Positions 51,617 through 60,636 of a stretch of DNA of 64,000 bases are shown here, in pieces (position 1 is the first letter of the stretch; the number at the start of each line of letters is the position of its first letter). The position numbers and the translations under genes were made by a program. The notes under the pieces are model-generated. The model worked only from the letters and a program-made list of their open reading frames with translations. It had not been told where the DNA came from and searched no databases. Source of the DNA: Desulfonatronospira thiodismutans ASO3-1 (lineage in GTDB: Bacteria > Desulfobacterota > Desulfovibrionia > Desulfovibrionales > Desulfonatronovibrionaceae); contig NZ_ACJN02000003.1 in the NCBI RefSeq assembly GCF_000174435.1, positions 1,008,263-1,072,262 of the forward strand, in the 5' to 3' direction.

Positions 51617-53284
51617 TTATCCATCGCTTGTATCCGGCAGAAGCAGGGCAACCCTGGTCCCCTTGCCTTCCATGGAATCAATTTCGATTTCGCCGCCGTG
51701 ATCCTGGACAATCCTGTGCACTATGGCCAGCCCCAGCCCGCTGCCCTTTTCCCGGGCGGAAAAAAATGGCTCCAGAGCCTTTTCCCGGGTGGCGGCGTCC
51801 ATACCGCAACCCCGGTCCTGTACCTCAATGCGTACCCGGTCCTTTTCCCGGGTGGCCCTAAGACTTATCTCCCCGCCCTGCCTGGAAGCCTGCAGGCTGT
51901 TCAGCACCAGGTTCAAAACCGCCTGCTTGATAAGATCCCTGTCAGCCTTTACTTCTACTTCACCCGGCTCAAGAATTAGCTGAACACTTCCGGATCTCAG
52001 GTCCATTTCCAGTAGCGTCCGAACCTCCTGAAAAAGATCTGCCAGGTTCAACTCTACCCTTTGCAGGGACCTGGGCCGGGCCAGGTACATAAGATCATTT
52101 ATCACCCGGTTCAGGCGGTCCGCCTCGGACACCATGGTCCGGGCATACTCGGATGCAGGTTCCTCTCCGGAAAATTTCTGCTGAAAATACTGGGCAAAGC
52201 CCTTAAGCGAGCTCAAGGGATTGCGTATCTCGTGAGCCAGCCCGGCTGCAAACCGCCCCACCGCGGCCAGACGCCTGGAATGCTCCAGACTGCTTTCCAG
52301 TTCGCGCATACGGGTCCTGTCCCGGAGCAGAACCAGAAAATCCTCTTCCTCCCCAATGGGCAGTATCAGCACCTCTATGCTCCTGTTCCCCATCTCCAGC
52401 TCATGCCAGCCTGATCTTTGCTCCAGGTCGATTTCCAGGGGCAGGACCTCGCTCAGGCTGCTGCCTACAATATTTCTATTCTGGTCCAGAAGTTCCTGGG
52501 CGGCTGGATTAGCTGCGGTGATCTCCATCCGGGAATTTACGCTTATAAGTCCGTCCGGCATGTTGTCCAACAGCCTGGAATGAAAGCTGCTCAGGCGTAC
52601 AAACTGTCTGCCCTGCTCCTTTTTTCGCACATACCCCCAGGCCAGCAGTCCAATTATGAACAAAGCAGTAAAGGTAAAAACGGCCTGAACTGATATGGTT
52701 CTTTTGTATCCGCTGTAGGCCTCCAGGTGCCCGGACATATCCAAGGCGATAAAAAGGCTCCCATAACCATTGCCCGGATCATTTTCCTGAAGCATCCGGC
52801 CTCTCATATGCCCCATTCGCCTGGAGGGAAAGCCCTGAACAAAAACCTGCTGTCCGTCAAGCACCAGTTCAGCATTCCATACCTCCCTGGATGCCTTCTC
52901 AAGCATCTCCGGCCCGGGCCTGAAATCCACCGGCAGGATATCGCGGCTGGCATAAAATTCCTCCCCTTCCGGTCCATAAAGGCCCAGAAAAACCACATCC
53001 CCGTCCTGCATCAGTTCTTTTAAAAGATCCTCTGCAGCGGGAATAAAGTCCTGTTCGTCGGCCCACCTCCGGCCGCCCATCCCGCGCATTGCTCCCCGGT
53101 ACAGATTGGCCTCTATACCGCGACCGATGGACTGGGCACTCAGGGCCATGTGCTCCCGGACCTGTTCCTGCTGCTGGCGCAGGTTCTGCCAGGTAAGAAA
53201 AAACAGCCCAGCACCGAGCAAAACAAAAATAAGCCCGAAAACCAGGGCTGTGCTGACCTCTTTGCGGTCCAGACGTATATCCAC
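51617..53284 (-). CDS. Membrane-bound sensor histidine kinase
   Basis: The 555-residue protein has two membrane segments (about 13-33 and 198-218) around a periplasmic sensor part, then a PAS domain (about 232-330), a HisKA domain with the phosphorylated H351 (GLAHEIRNPLSSLKGF), and a HATPase domain with NLVLNSLQAS, DRGCGMD and EKGSGLGLAIVHRIV. It resembles ZraS/AtoS-like kinases that activate NtrC-type regulators. No response regulator lies beside it, so its partner is elsewhere. The Met/Gly/Arg-rich stretch GAMRGMGGRRW in the sensor part is of note. Confidence 0.9.
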   Translation of the reverse strand: MDIRLDRKEVSTALVFGLIFVLLGAGLFFLTWQNLRQQQEQVREHMALSAQSIGRGIEANLYRGAMRGMGGRRWADEQDFIPAAEDLLKELMQDGDVVFLGLYGPEGEEFYASRDILPVDFRPGPEMLEKASREVWNAELVLDGQQVFVQGFPSRRMGHMRGRMLQENDPGNGYGSLFIALDMSGHLEAYSGYKRTISVQAVFTFTALFIIGLLAWGYVRKKEQGRQFVRLSSFHSRLLDNMPDGLISVNSRMEITAANPAAQELLDQNRNIVGSSLSEVLPLEIDLEQRSGWHELEMGNRSIEVLILPIGEEEDFLVLLRDRTRMRELESSLEHSRRLAAVGRFAAGLAHEIRNPLSSLKGFAQYFQQKFSGEEPASEYARTMVSEADRLNRVINDLMYLARPRSLQRVELNLADLFQEVRTLLEMDLRSGSVQLILEPGEVEVKADRDLIKQAVLNLVLNSLQASRQGGEISLRATREKDRVRIEVQDRGCGMDAATREKALEPFFSAREKGSGLGLAIVHRIVQDHGGEIEIDSMEGKGTRVALLLPDTSDG

Positions 53285-53403
53285 TATGTACTCCGGAATA
53301 AAAACTGGGATAGGGGAGACTGATCACCTAAGCCGGGCAGGATTTTAGAATACATTCCCGGACATGTAAATCAAGGCAGGCAAAAGAGCACAGCAAATTT
53401 ACT

Positions 53404-53955
53404 TTACAGCTGGGACTCCTGCACAATCTTCAGGATGGATTCAACACCAGGTCTGTCTGCGGGTGTTTTGCCGATGTAATGCAGGCGGACGGTTCCGCCG
53501 GGATCAATGAGTACGTCTCCGCCCCGCTGGGATACGTCCCCGGTGGACTTTCTGGGCAATCTGCCCCGCAGGGCCTCCTTGAGGTAAAGCCACAGGGTTG
53601 CCGGCCCTATGAGCTCGCGGATACCGGCACTGAGCATTCCATAACCATGGTAAAGGGCACGGTCCTCGTCCACAAGAAGCGGCCACTTGAGGCCTGTGTC
53701 CTCCACATAGGCCCTGGCCATAAACCCGGCTTCAAAGGTGACCACCGCTGTCTTGACCCCGAGATCATCAAGGAACTGTTCCTTCTCCTGCAACTGCTGG
53801 AGATGCTTCTGGCAGGCCAGTCAGGCCAGGTGGCGATGAAACACCAGAAGCACCCAGCTCCCCAGATATTCCTGCATACTGTGCTGCCGGCCCTGGCTGT
53901 CTTTAAGAGTAAAATCCAGAGCCGGCTTTCCAGTTAGATCCCTGGAACCTGTCAT
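53404..53955 (-). CDS. Selenocysteine-containing AhpC/TSA-family thioredoxin-fold protein
   Basis: Read through an in-frame TGA at 53821-53823, this is a 183-residue AhpC/TSA-type protein. The active site is Sec45-L-A-Cys48, a U-x-x-C motif just after VLLVFHRHLA, where relatives have C-x-x-C. The rest (AVVTFEAGF, WPLLVDEDRALYHGYGM, VLIDPGGTVRLHYIG) matches peroxiredoxin-like proteins. Such proteins reduce peroxides or disulfides in the cytosol. A bSECIS-like hairpin follows the TGA. Stopping at the TGA would leave 44 residues, and the ORF below it begins only at a poor TTG, after the motif. ATG 53955 has no strong ribosome binding site. Confidence 0.85.
53784..53823 (-). promoter_or_regulatory. 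Selenocysteine TGA codon with bSECIS hairpin (second)
   Basis: On the minus strand, 17 bases after the TGA, TCTCC-A-GC pairs with GC-A-GGAGA around the loop AGTT (53784-53803). The loop starts 25 bases after the TGA and contains GUU, like the first SECIS at 3565-3600. Confidence 0.78.
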
Positions 53956-54033
53956 AATATTTTTCTTATCCCCTGTTCAGCCAGTTGCATCTAAAGTTTC
54001 CTGAACATCTACTGATCTCTGCTCTCTGATTTA

Positions 54034-54205
54034 GAATCCCCGAATCCCTCAATCCTTCAATCCCAGAATCCCTAAATCCCCCCTTTCTTCTCCACGCCCC
54101 ACGCCCTCTTCCCCATGCCCCATGCCCCATGCCCTATGCCCCAATTCCCCAATTCCCCAATCCCCCAATCCCTTAATCCCCAAATTCCAGAATCCAGAAT
54201 CCTAC
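54034..54205. repeat. Low-complexity CCCCATG / CCCCAATT repeat tract
   Basis: Runs of CCCTAAAT, CCTCAAT and CCCCAATT units surround a central block of CCCCATG heptamers (about 54110-54142). The tract stretches over 170 bases and ends inside the last codons of the octaheme gene. Same family as 316-392, 2165-2238 and 60637-60886. Confidence 0.8.
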
Positions 54206-56862
54206 CGATTCCTGGTCCCGGACAGCATATTGGGATGGTGGGCTTCGTAGTCCATCTCCATGGTATGGCACACCGAACAGTTGTTATTGGCTCCGATGGC
54301 GTAGGGTTCGCCCTGATACTGCAGCGGCTGCACATTGTCCCTGTCCTGGCCGAACTTGTTTTCAGCCGGATATTCAGCATGGGTGGCCCCGTGGCAGGAC
54401 TGGCACATAAGCCCCATATAATCCGTGCGCATGCGGTACAGCTCGTCAACCTCCTCGTTCCAGACATTAAAGGCCGATACCTGGTCACTTTCAGGCTGCT
54501 GAAAATCCTGGTGACAGGTCAGGCAGTCCGGCTGCTGCTCCCAGGGGATCCTGGGGTTTATCTCTTCGGTGGAATCCACCAGCCTTGGCTCAATAAGGCT
54601 CATATGCCGCGAGGCTTGCTTGGTCTTGCCGGCTTCGTACTCGCCTTTTAAAAGGGTCAGGGCATGATCCTCCAGGGTACCGTGACAGGAGGTGCAGTCC
54701 AGATCCACCCTGGTGGCGTGCACCCCGCGTTTGCAGTCCGTGTAGAGATCCGGGTCGCTTGGATGGCATGCATTGCAGGCCTCCGCCCCTTCCCGGTCCG
54801 AGAGGTAATGAACGTGAAATCCATGCAGGGCCGCGGGCAGGTTTAAAATATCCGGATCCCCGGGTGCGTTTAAAAGCGGATCAGCGTGACAGCTCTGGCA
54901 GAGTACCGGTTCTCCGGCTTCAGCCCTGGGCATGAGACTGGTATCATGTCTTCTGTCGTGGTTTTTTAATACGTCCGAGGCGGTCTCTGCGGCAATGCCC
55001 ATTTTGCCGTCTACTCTCCAATCTCCGCCATGACAGTTGTTGCAGCCCATTTCCGCGGATACCGGAGCCACCACCTTGGTCTCGGCCAGCAGCTCCCCGC
55101 TGTCCTTGTCCCTGGCCTCTATGTAAAAGAATGGATACGGGTTTATGCTCCCGTCGTCGCTGTATGGCACCACTGGTATGCCGTCAGCCACAAAGGTCCA
55201 CAGATCCTCGTTGAGGGTCATCTCCCCCTGCATGCCCAGGCCCTTGGCGCTTATATTCTCGGGCAGTTCCCTGCCGGCCAGAGACTGAGAGTTGTCCCAG
55301 TAGCTCACGTGGTTTGCCGGGTTCTCAAAGCCCTCCTCCGGACGGAAAGTAAGCTCCACCCCTTGAGTGACAATCTCGGGCATAAAATCCCGGCGCACCA
55401 GCTGGGCGAAGATGGTGTTGCCCGGGGGCAGCATGGACCAGTAGTCGTCGCAGTCGGTAATACATTTAAGCCCCAGGGTATTCCAGGCCATGAGGACGTA
55501 TTCGTCCTCATCGGGATCAAAAGGCGGGATGTCAAAGTCAAACTCGGGGACATCCACGGTTCTTGGCTTTTCCGGCTCTTTTCCCTGGATCTCCTGGACA
55601 ATGAAGGCCGCCAGGGCCTGGCGCTCCTCCCGGGTACCCATGAATCTGGGCATATAGTCATATACATGGCCCATGCCGTCCAGCATGGAGTCCATGCCGA
55701 ACTGGCCGAATTTCTCAGTCACCGGGATGATATCGTTCATGAACCCGCCCCGGGAATGACAGGCTGAGCACTGGATATTGTACAGATCGCGCCCGGCTTC
55801 TAACTTGTTCTCGCTTGTGACCTGGTCATGCTCGGTCCACCTGGCCATCTTGAGCATGCCCTTTTCGTTTATTTCCTGCTCCATTTCCACCGGGATGGAA
55901 CTGGAATACATGTGCTCATAAATGACGTGGGGGCGTCTTCCGGCCTCGCGGATCCACTCGAAGCTGCCCATATACAGAAGGCCGATCATGAGAAATATGA
56001 TAGTTATCGGCCTCTTGATGCTGCCTGGCATGCGGATGGAGATAATCAGCCCGCCGATGACGATAACCACCGAGAGCCAGATAAAGGCCTGGAAAAAAGG
56101 CACAATCTCCGGGGAGCGGCCCAGGATCATGGCCTGTGCCCCCTCGGGAACAGACTGCAGGTACCAGTAGCCGCTGATGAGCATGAATACAAAGGGTGCC
56201 AGCAGCCATTTGGCGCAGTAGCGGATCATCTGCTCGCGCAGGTCCGCATCCCTGATCCAGGATGCGGTGACAAAACCGTAAAGACCGGCCAGCATAAGCG
56301 CAATAAATGTCCTGAAGAACAGGGCCGGCCAGAAAGTGGGATTGAAGAATGCGTGCCAGACATTACCTGTTTCCAGCCACTGCCCCGGAGAAAGCATGAA
56401 GGCAATAATCCCGTTTATAACAAAAAGAGACAGCCAGGCGAATATAAAGTACAGCCAGCCCATGAGCAGGTGTTTTCTGCGCTCCATGGAGCCGAATGTA
56501 TAATAGTAGACGAATATGGCGATAATCTCGGCCATGAAAAAGACCCATTCAATGGCCCAGAAATAGACAAAGGTATGTATGAGCATGGACGTGGCCCCCG
56601 GGCTTACCAGAGAAATGGCGAACCAGATGCCTACACCGGTTACCGCTCCGAAGACCAGGGTCAAGAGCATGAAAAACTTGGCGTGCTTCTTGGTATATTC
56701 CAGGATGCCGGGATTGTTTTCCCGGTAACCCTTCATTTCCGTGAGAACCAGAAACAGCCCGCCGCCGATGGCGAAATGGGCCACAAACACGTGCACAATG
56801 GCGATAGTTGCAATCCAGAACCCTCCGCTGAAGGTAAACAGTTCCCACACCGGATAATTCAT
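54202..56862 (-). CDS. Cytochrome bd-like membrane subunit fused to an eight-haem c-type cytochrome
   Basis: The 886-residue protein has about eight membrane helices in the first 320 residues, like the CydA subunit of cytochrome bd (FSGGFWIATIAIVHVFVAHFAIGGG). A large extracytoplasmic part follows with eight CxxCH motifs: CSACH, CNNCH, CQSCH, CNACH, CTSCH, CLTCH, CQSCH and CSVCH. Each should bind haem c. The cytochrome bd superfamily has c-haem-bearing branches whose reaction differs from quinol:oxygen reduction. The electron route, quinol pool to periplasm or the reverse, is inferred. It directly follows its partner gene (TAA-ATG junction). An unusually large multihaem fusion. Confidence 0.85.
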   Translation of the reverse strand: MNYPVWELFTFSGGFWIATIAIVHVFVAHFAIGGGLFLVLTEMKGYRENNPGILEYTKKHAKFFMLLTLVFGAVTGVGIWFAISLVSPGATSMLIHTFVYFWAIEWVFFMAEIIAIFVYYYTFGSMERRKHLLMGWLYFIFAWLSLFVINGIIAFMLSPGQWLETGNVWHAFFNPTFWPALFFRTFIALMLAGLYGFVTASWIRDADLREQMIRYCAKWLLAPFVFMLISGYWYLQSVPEGAQAMILGRSPEIVPFFQAFIWLSVVIVIGGLIISIRMPGSIKRPITIIFLMIGLLYMGSFEWIREAGRRPHVIYEHMYSSSIPVEMEQEINEKGMLKMARWTEHDQVTSENKLEAGRDLYNIQCSACHSRGGFMNDIIPVTEKFGQFGMDSMLDGMGHVYDYMPRFMGTREERQALAAFIVQEIQGKEPEKPRTVDVPEFDFDIPPFDPDEDEYVLMAWNTLGLKCITDCDDYWSMLPPGNTIFAQLVRRDFMPEIVTQGVELTFRPEEGFENPANHVSYWDNSQSLAGRELPENISAKGLGMQGEMTLNEDLWTFVADGIPVVPYSDDGSINPYPFFYIEARDKDSGELLAETKVVAPVSAEMGCNNCHGGDWRVDGKMGIAAETASDVLKNHDRRHDTSLMPRAEAGEPVLCQSCHADPLLNAPGDPDILNLPAALHGFHVHYLSDREGAEACNACHPSDPDLYTDCKRGVHATRVDLDCTSCHGTLEDHALTLLKGEYEAGKTKQASRHMSLIEPRLVDSTEEINPRIPWEQQPDCLTCHQDFQQPESDQVSAFNVWNEEVDELYRMRTDYMGLMCQSCHGATHAEYPAENKFGQDRDNVQPLQYQGEPYAIGANNNCSVCHTMEMDYEAHHPNMLSGTRNR

Positions 56863-57921
56863 TTAGGCCTCCCTTTTGGCCTCGAAAGCCAGCTTGAGCA
56901 TGTAAAAGACCACTGCCAGCCCCAGAACCAGGAATACGATGAAAAAGTAAAGCGGCGAATACTGAGGAACCACCTCAAGGTCCCGGGGATGAAAATACGG
57001 GGCCAGGTAAGCCTGTCTGACCAGGTCGCGCACAAGGACCATGAACACCACCGTGCCCAAAAGTGCTGCAGTGGTGGGCCAGAGCATTTCCTTGAATCCA
57101 AAAAAAAGGCTGAAGCCCGCCCCGGCCAGGGCTACCAGAAATATCGCCGTATGCAGGGCGCTGCCGCCCATGAACAAAAGCATAATGTCCGTGGGCAGGG
57201 AGATTAGAAACCAGACACCCACAGCCACCTGCACCAGGGTGGCGTAGGAAAACCAGCTGAGTCCCTCCCGGATATACTCCGTGGCCCTGGGATCCTTTTT
57301 AAACCTCCAGATGATGGCTGTGGCCAGACCGCCCACGGCAATGGAGGCCAGCACGAAATGCAGGTACCTGGGGATAAGGGTTGGATCTCCAAGGTTGAGC
57401 ATGGTCCCGGAGCGGTTTTCAAAATAACCCGTCCACTTCTCGGGATTGAGCATAAGGGTCATGTTGTTGGTGAACAAAAAGGCGATGATCAGGCCGAAGA
57501 TCACTGTCACCGCCAGGAACAAGAGCTTGAGCCGGGACAGGGAATCGTACTTGAAATCATAGATGTAGGCACTGTAGTAGAATATCAGGAGCAGGGCTAT
57601 CACCGGCAGCCAGTACATGCCCATGAGTACGGAGCTTGTGTAGATGAACTGGGAGTAGAGCACCTGCAGAAAAAGAAAAGGGGCCACCCCGAAATTGATG
57701 GTAAAGGCAATGGTATAGGGAAGCTTAAGGGAGATGTCCTTGCATACTGGACAGTGCTTGTCCCCGCTTTTGATATGCTTGACTAAGGCCATAATACCCA
57801 TGCCCAGCATGGAATTCATTAAAAGCAGGTGCATGATGAAGGTGAGAAGCAGAAAAAAATAAAACCAGCCCCATTCGGTGGGAATGGTGTCCGACACGGG
57901 GATCAGGGCGGATGGATCCAT
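56863..57921 (-). CDS. Multi-spanning membrane partner of the bd-like/octahaem cytochrome
   Basis: The 352-residue protein has some nine hydrophobic helices and few soluble residues. It begins MDPSALIPVSDTIPTEWGWFYFFLLLTFIMHLLLMN and carries a CPVCK pair near residue 57. Conserved histidines in the helices (MHLLLMN, PRYLHFVLAS, HTAIFL) could bind haem b. Length and layout are like a CydA- or CydB-like second subunit. It is co-transcribed with the octahaem protein, whose ATG follows its stop. No signal peptide is needed. The exact family is not certain. Confidence 0.78.
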   Translation of the reverse strand: MDPSALIPVSDTIPTEWGWFYFFLLLTFIMHLLLMNSMLGMGIMALVKHIKSGDKHCPVCKDISLKLPYTIAFTINFGVAPFLFLQVLYSQFIYTSSVLMGMYWLPVIALLLIFYYSAYIYDFKYDSLSRLKLLFLAVTVIFGLIIAFLFTNNMTLMLNPEKWTGYFENRSGTMLNLGDPTLIPRYLHFVLASIAVGGLATAIIWRFKKDPRATEYIREGLSWFSYATLVQVAVGVWFLISLPTDIMLLFMGGSALHTAIFLVALAGAGFSLFFGFKEMLWPTTAALLGTVVFMVLVRDLVRQAYLAPYFHPRDLEVVPQYSPLYFFIVFLVLGLAVVFYMLKLAFEAKREA

Positions 57922-58063
57922 AATGCTCCCTCGATATTATTTGTGTTGAAGGAAAAAATGGCTTGCTCTGCTTTGCAGGTCCAGGTATATTGATTGTATC
58001 AAGCTGAAAAGCGCAATTATTAATACACAGGCCTTGTCCTTTGTGCAACTTTTTTTTCAGATC

Positions 58064-58131
58064 AAATCTGTTGAGCGATCAGGATGTGGCATGGGGACTG
58101 ACTCTCTTAGAACTTCTGTATAAACAGATAC
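58064..58131. mobile_element. Shortened relative of the 151-bp MITE
   Basis: ATCTGTTGAGCG and then ATGTGGCATGGGGACTG match the left end of the MITE at 7755-7905, and AAACAGATAC matches its right end. The centre is missing. It lies 56 bases before the PilZ gene, so it may contribute to its promoter. Confidence 0.65.
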
Positions 58132-58186
58132 TTGAGTACAATATACACATCTATAATCCTTCCACTCTATGCAGGAGGAAAAATAA

Positions 58187-58588
58187 ATGCCTGACCAGGA
58201 TATGCGCAAACGAAGCCGCGTCGAACTTCAGCTTTCGGTGAGTATCCAGCAAAATGACGTGCATGGCTTATTAAAGACCAGCAACCTGAGCCTCAAGGGT
58301 CTTCTGGCTGATTACCATCCGGATTTCACCGTCAATGAACCCTGTGAGCTGGTTATACATCTAAGCTCCGGCCTGGAGATCGGCATAACCGGGATAGTAG
58401 TCTACTCCAGTCCGGAGCGGGGCACTGCCGTGGATTTCGTCCAGATGGACGAGGAAAGCTTTTACCACCTGCTGAACGTGGTCCGCCTGTATTCCACTGA
58501 CCCGGACCAGGTGGAAAGGGAACTGCTCACTCCGGCCTTTGACAGTTCCACCCTGGAGCAGCTCAAAAACAGCTACCGCGGGCATTAG
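58187..58588 (+). CDS. PilZ-domain protein
   Basis: The 133-residue protein consists mainly of one PilZ domain, which binds cyclic di-GMP. The RxxxR motif is MRKRSRVEL at the N-terminus and the second motif is NLSLKG near residue 30, matching the (D/N)xSxxG pattern. It probably acts as an adaptor for motility or envelope processes. AGGAGG lies upstream of the ATG. It stands alone between the cytochrome operon and the alaC-hom group. Confidence 0.85.
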   Translation: MPDQDMRKRSRVELQLSVSIQQNDVHGLLKTSNLSLKGLLADYHPDFTVNEPCELVIHLSSGLEIGITGIVVYSSPERGTAVDFVQMDEESFYHLLNVVRLYSTDPDQVERELLTPAFDSSTLEQLKNSYRGH

Positions 58589-58794
58589 TCCAGCCCTGCA
58601 CAACCCCGCACGACTGCGGCTGGACCCGGCAAACCAGGGGCCTGGTTCAACCTGTCTTCTTCAATACCAGGATCAACACAGGCCGCGGCCTTCACTGCAT
58701 AGAAGGCGTATCCACCCGTGGACACAGTAACCCTTCAGAGAGCAGGAAGCATGCAAAGCATCCTGAGTGACAGGCAGGAAAACCCTTCCAGAAC

Positions 58795-58975
58795 TCTTTA
58801 CTCTTCAAAACAGTGTGTGCGGAGCACCCGCGTGAAGCTGAAGGCTTCCCGTGCTGGAGAAGATTTTTTTGGCACGGTCAACTTCGTTGCTCATCCCAGT
58901 GAAACCAGCTACACTGAAACTACGTTTGTTTCACGGGACAAGCGGGCGGCTTTGCCGCTCACGGTTGCGGAGTAA
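58795..58975 (+). repeat. Dispersed repeat related to 1-210
   Basis: The blocks CTTCAAAACAGTGTGTGCGG, then GTGAAG...GGCTTCCCGTGC..GAGAAGATTTTTTTGGCA, then GGGCGGCTTTGCCGC-CACGGTT occur here in the same order as on the minus strand of 1-210, with different spacing. The ORF reading 58718-58975 across it is not convincing as a gene. Confidence 0.65.
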
Positions 58976-58989
58976 CGCCCTGTACAGGG

Positions 58990-59433
58990 TCAGCCTCTGG
59001 CCTCCGTCGGCCTGTCCATGCACATCTCCTTGAGCCATGCAGGAACACGTACCGGACGTCCATTGGACCCCATGCACACGTGTTCAGTGCGCCCCAGGGT
59101 GTGCACCCGGTCCTGGTCAGGGCCGAGCACCTCGTATTTAAATGAAAAAGAGGCCTTGCCCCAGTCACAGATGGCTGCCCGGATATATATCAACTCGTCG
59201 AACCTGCAGGGATGCAGGTACTTGCACCAGGCCTCGGTCACCGGCATATACACACCCCTGGCCTCGATCTCGGTGTATCCTATGCCCCGTTCCCGGATAT
59301 ATGTACTGCGGGCCTTTTCAAACCAGTGCAGGTAATTGGAGTAGTAGACCACACCCATGGCATCTGTCTCGCCGTAGGAGACCCGGTGGGGATGCCTGGT
59401 TTCAGGGGAGGGAAAGTCAGTGACGGGCTTCAC
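58990..59433 (-). CDS. Acyl-CoA thioesterase (YbgC/4-hydroxybenzoyl-CoA thioesterase family)
   Basis: The 147-residue protein matches the hot-dog-fold YbgC family: HRVSYGETDAMGVVYYSNYLHWFEKARSTYIRERG, with the catalytic aspartate in ETDAMG and the tyrosine-rich helix. It hydrolyses short acyl-CoA or acyl-ACP thioesters. Its ATG overlaps the stop of the ApgM gene by four bases, so it is the last gene of the hom cluster. Substrate not determined. Confidence 0.88.
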   Translation of the reverse strand: MKPVTDFPSPETRHPHRVSYGETDAMGVVYYSNYLHWFEKARSTYIRERGIGYTEIEARGVYMPVTEAWCKYLHPCRFDELIYIRAAICDWGKASFSFKYEVLGPDQDRVHTLGRTEHVCMGSNGRPVRVPAWLKEMCMDRPTEARG

Positions 59434-60626
59434 GCATCACCTTTTCTGTTCAGGGCGAAAGGCAGCAGATCGTGGCCATGCTCCAGAAAAATCCCGGTGC
59501 TGCGTGCTTCTTTCTCGCTGAATGTTTCCGGCCCGGAGGCCTGCTGCCGGCTGTCGTAGACCAGGAAAGGCACAGGATCCCGGGCATGGGTGCGGATCTT
59601 GATGGGAGTCAGGTGATCGCAGCAGGTGATTATTATCACGTCCTCGCCCCTTAAATGCTCCAGCAGAGGCCATACTATCTGCTGGTCAAAACGCGAAATG
59701 GCCTCCACCTTGTCCCGGATACTTCCCATGTGTCCGCATTCATCAGGAGCCTCCAGGTGGACAAAGACGAAATCTCCTGTTTCCAGAAAGGTTTTGGCGG
59801 CATGGAGCTTGCCCTGATAGTTGGTATCCAGAAGTCCGGTGGCCCCGGGTACGTCCACCACTCTCATGCCGGCTGCCCGGCCCAGTCCCTTGACCAGGTC
59901 CACTGCGGATATGACCGCACCTTCCAGAAAATACCTGTGCTTGAATGCAGGAAGCCTTAGAGGCCCGCCCTGCCCCCATGGCCAGATGGCCCGGGCACTG
60001 GTGTCATTGCCCCCTTCCTGCAGAATTTCTGCCGCCCGGCGCACCAGGTCCCAAAGAGCCGGGTAGCCCTGGTATTTTTCCAAATCCCCGGCCAGGCTCT
60101 GATCCAGGAGGTCGTGCGGCGGGGTTATGTCCAGACCGGCCGCCCTGCCCGGCAGACCCTTTTTCTGCACCAGGATATGTCTGTACTGCACTCCGGCATG
60201 GAAGGAAAACTCGGAGCTCCCCAGTTCTTTCTGCAGGCCGTGCATAAGTTCTGCTCCCTCCCGGGAGCCTATGTGCCCTGCCGCATAATCCAGCATGGTG
60301 CCGGACTGTGAAAAATCGCTTACATTCACCAGGTTGCAGCGCCAGACCAGGTCGTCCTCCGCAGTCTCCAGGCCCATGGCCACGGCCTCTATGGGACCTC
60401 TGCCCGTGTGATACCGCCCGGGTTCATAACCCAGAAGAGTCATATTGGCTATGTCCGAACCAGGGGGCATATTTTCCGGGATTGTCTGGCAGAGCCCCAC
60501 TCTGGAGATGGGGGCCAGAAAATCCATACCCGGAGTATCTGCTTCCTCCAGGGGAGTTTTCCCACCCAGCTCGTCCAGGGGCCAGTCCCCCATACCGTCG
60601 CCCACCAGCAGCAAAACCTTGGTCAT
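59430..60626 (-). CDS. ApgM-type cofactor-independent phosphoglycerate mutase / putative homoserine kinase
   Basis: The 398-residue protein matches the archaeal-type ApgM family of the alkaline phosphatase superfamily: VLLLVGDGMGDWP near the start, GSDIANMTLLGYEP, GRGPIEAVAMG and the C-terminal CCDHLTPIKIRTHARDPVPFLVYD. Proteins of this family are annotated both as phosphoglycerate mutases and as homoserine kinases. Its place just downstream of homoserine dehydrogenase favours the second for threonine synthesis, with ThrB apparently absent here. The length is normal. The choice of function is an inference from context. Confidence 0.85.
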   Translation of the reverse strand: MTKVLLLVGDGMGDWPLDELGGKTPLEEADTPGMDFLAPISRVGLCQTIPENMPPGSDIANMTLLGYEPGRYHTGRGPIEAVAMGLETAEDDLVWRCNLVNVSDFSQSGTMLDYAAGHIGSREGAELMHGLQKELGSSEFSFHAGVQYRHILVQKKGLPGRAAGLDITPPHDLLDQSLAGDLEKYQGYPALWDLVRRAAEILQEGGNDTSARAIWPWGQGGPLRLPAFKHRYFLEGAVISAVDLVKGLGRAAGMRVVDVPGATGLLDTNYQGKLHAAKTFLETGDFVFVHLEAPDECGHMGSIRDKVEAISRFDQQIVWPLLEHLRGEDVIIITCCDHLTPIKIRTHARDPVPFLVYDSRQQASGPETFSEKEARSTGIFLEHGHDLLPFALNRKGDA

Positions 60627-60636
60627 GATCCATCCA

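Noticed and set aside
55828-57207. 459-codon plus-strand ORF
   Set aside because: It is antisense to the cytochrome operon, whose membrane segments and haem motifs are clear.
58718-58975. 85-codon plus-strand ORF
   Set aside because: It lies across the dispersed repeat shared with 1-210, which is not kept in frame there.
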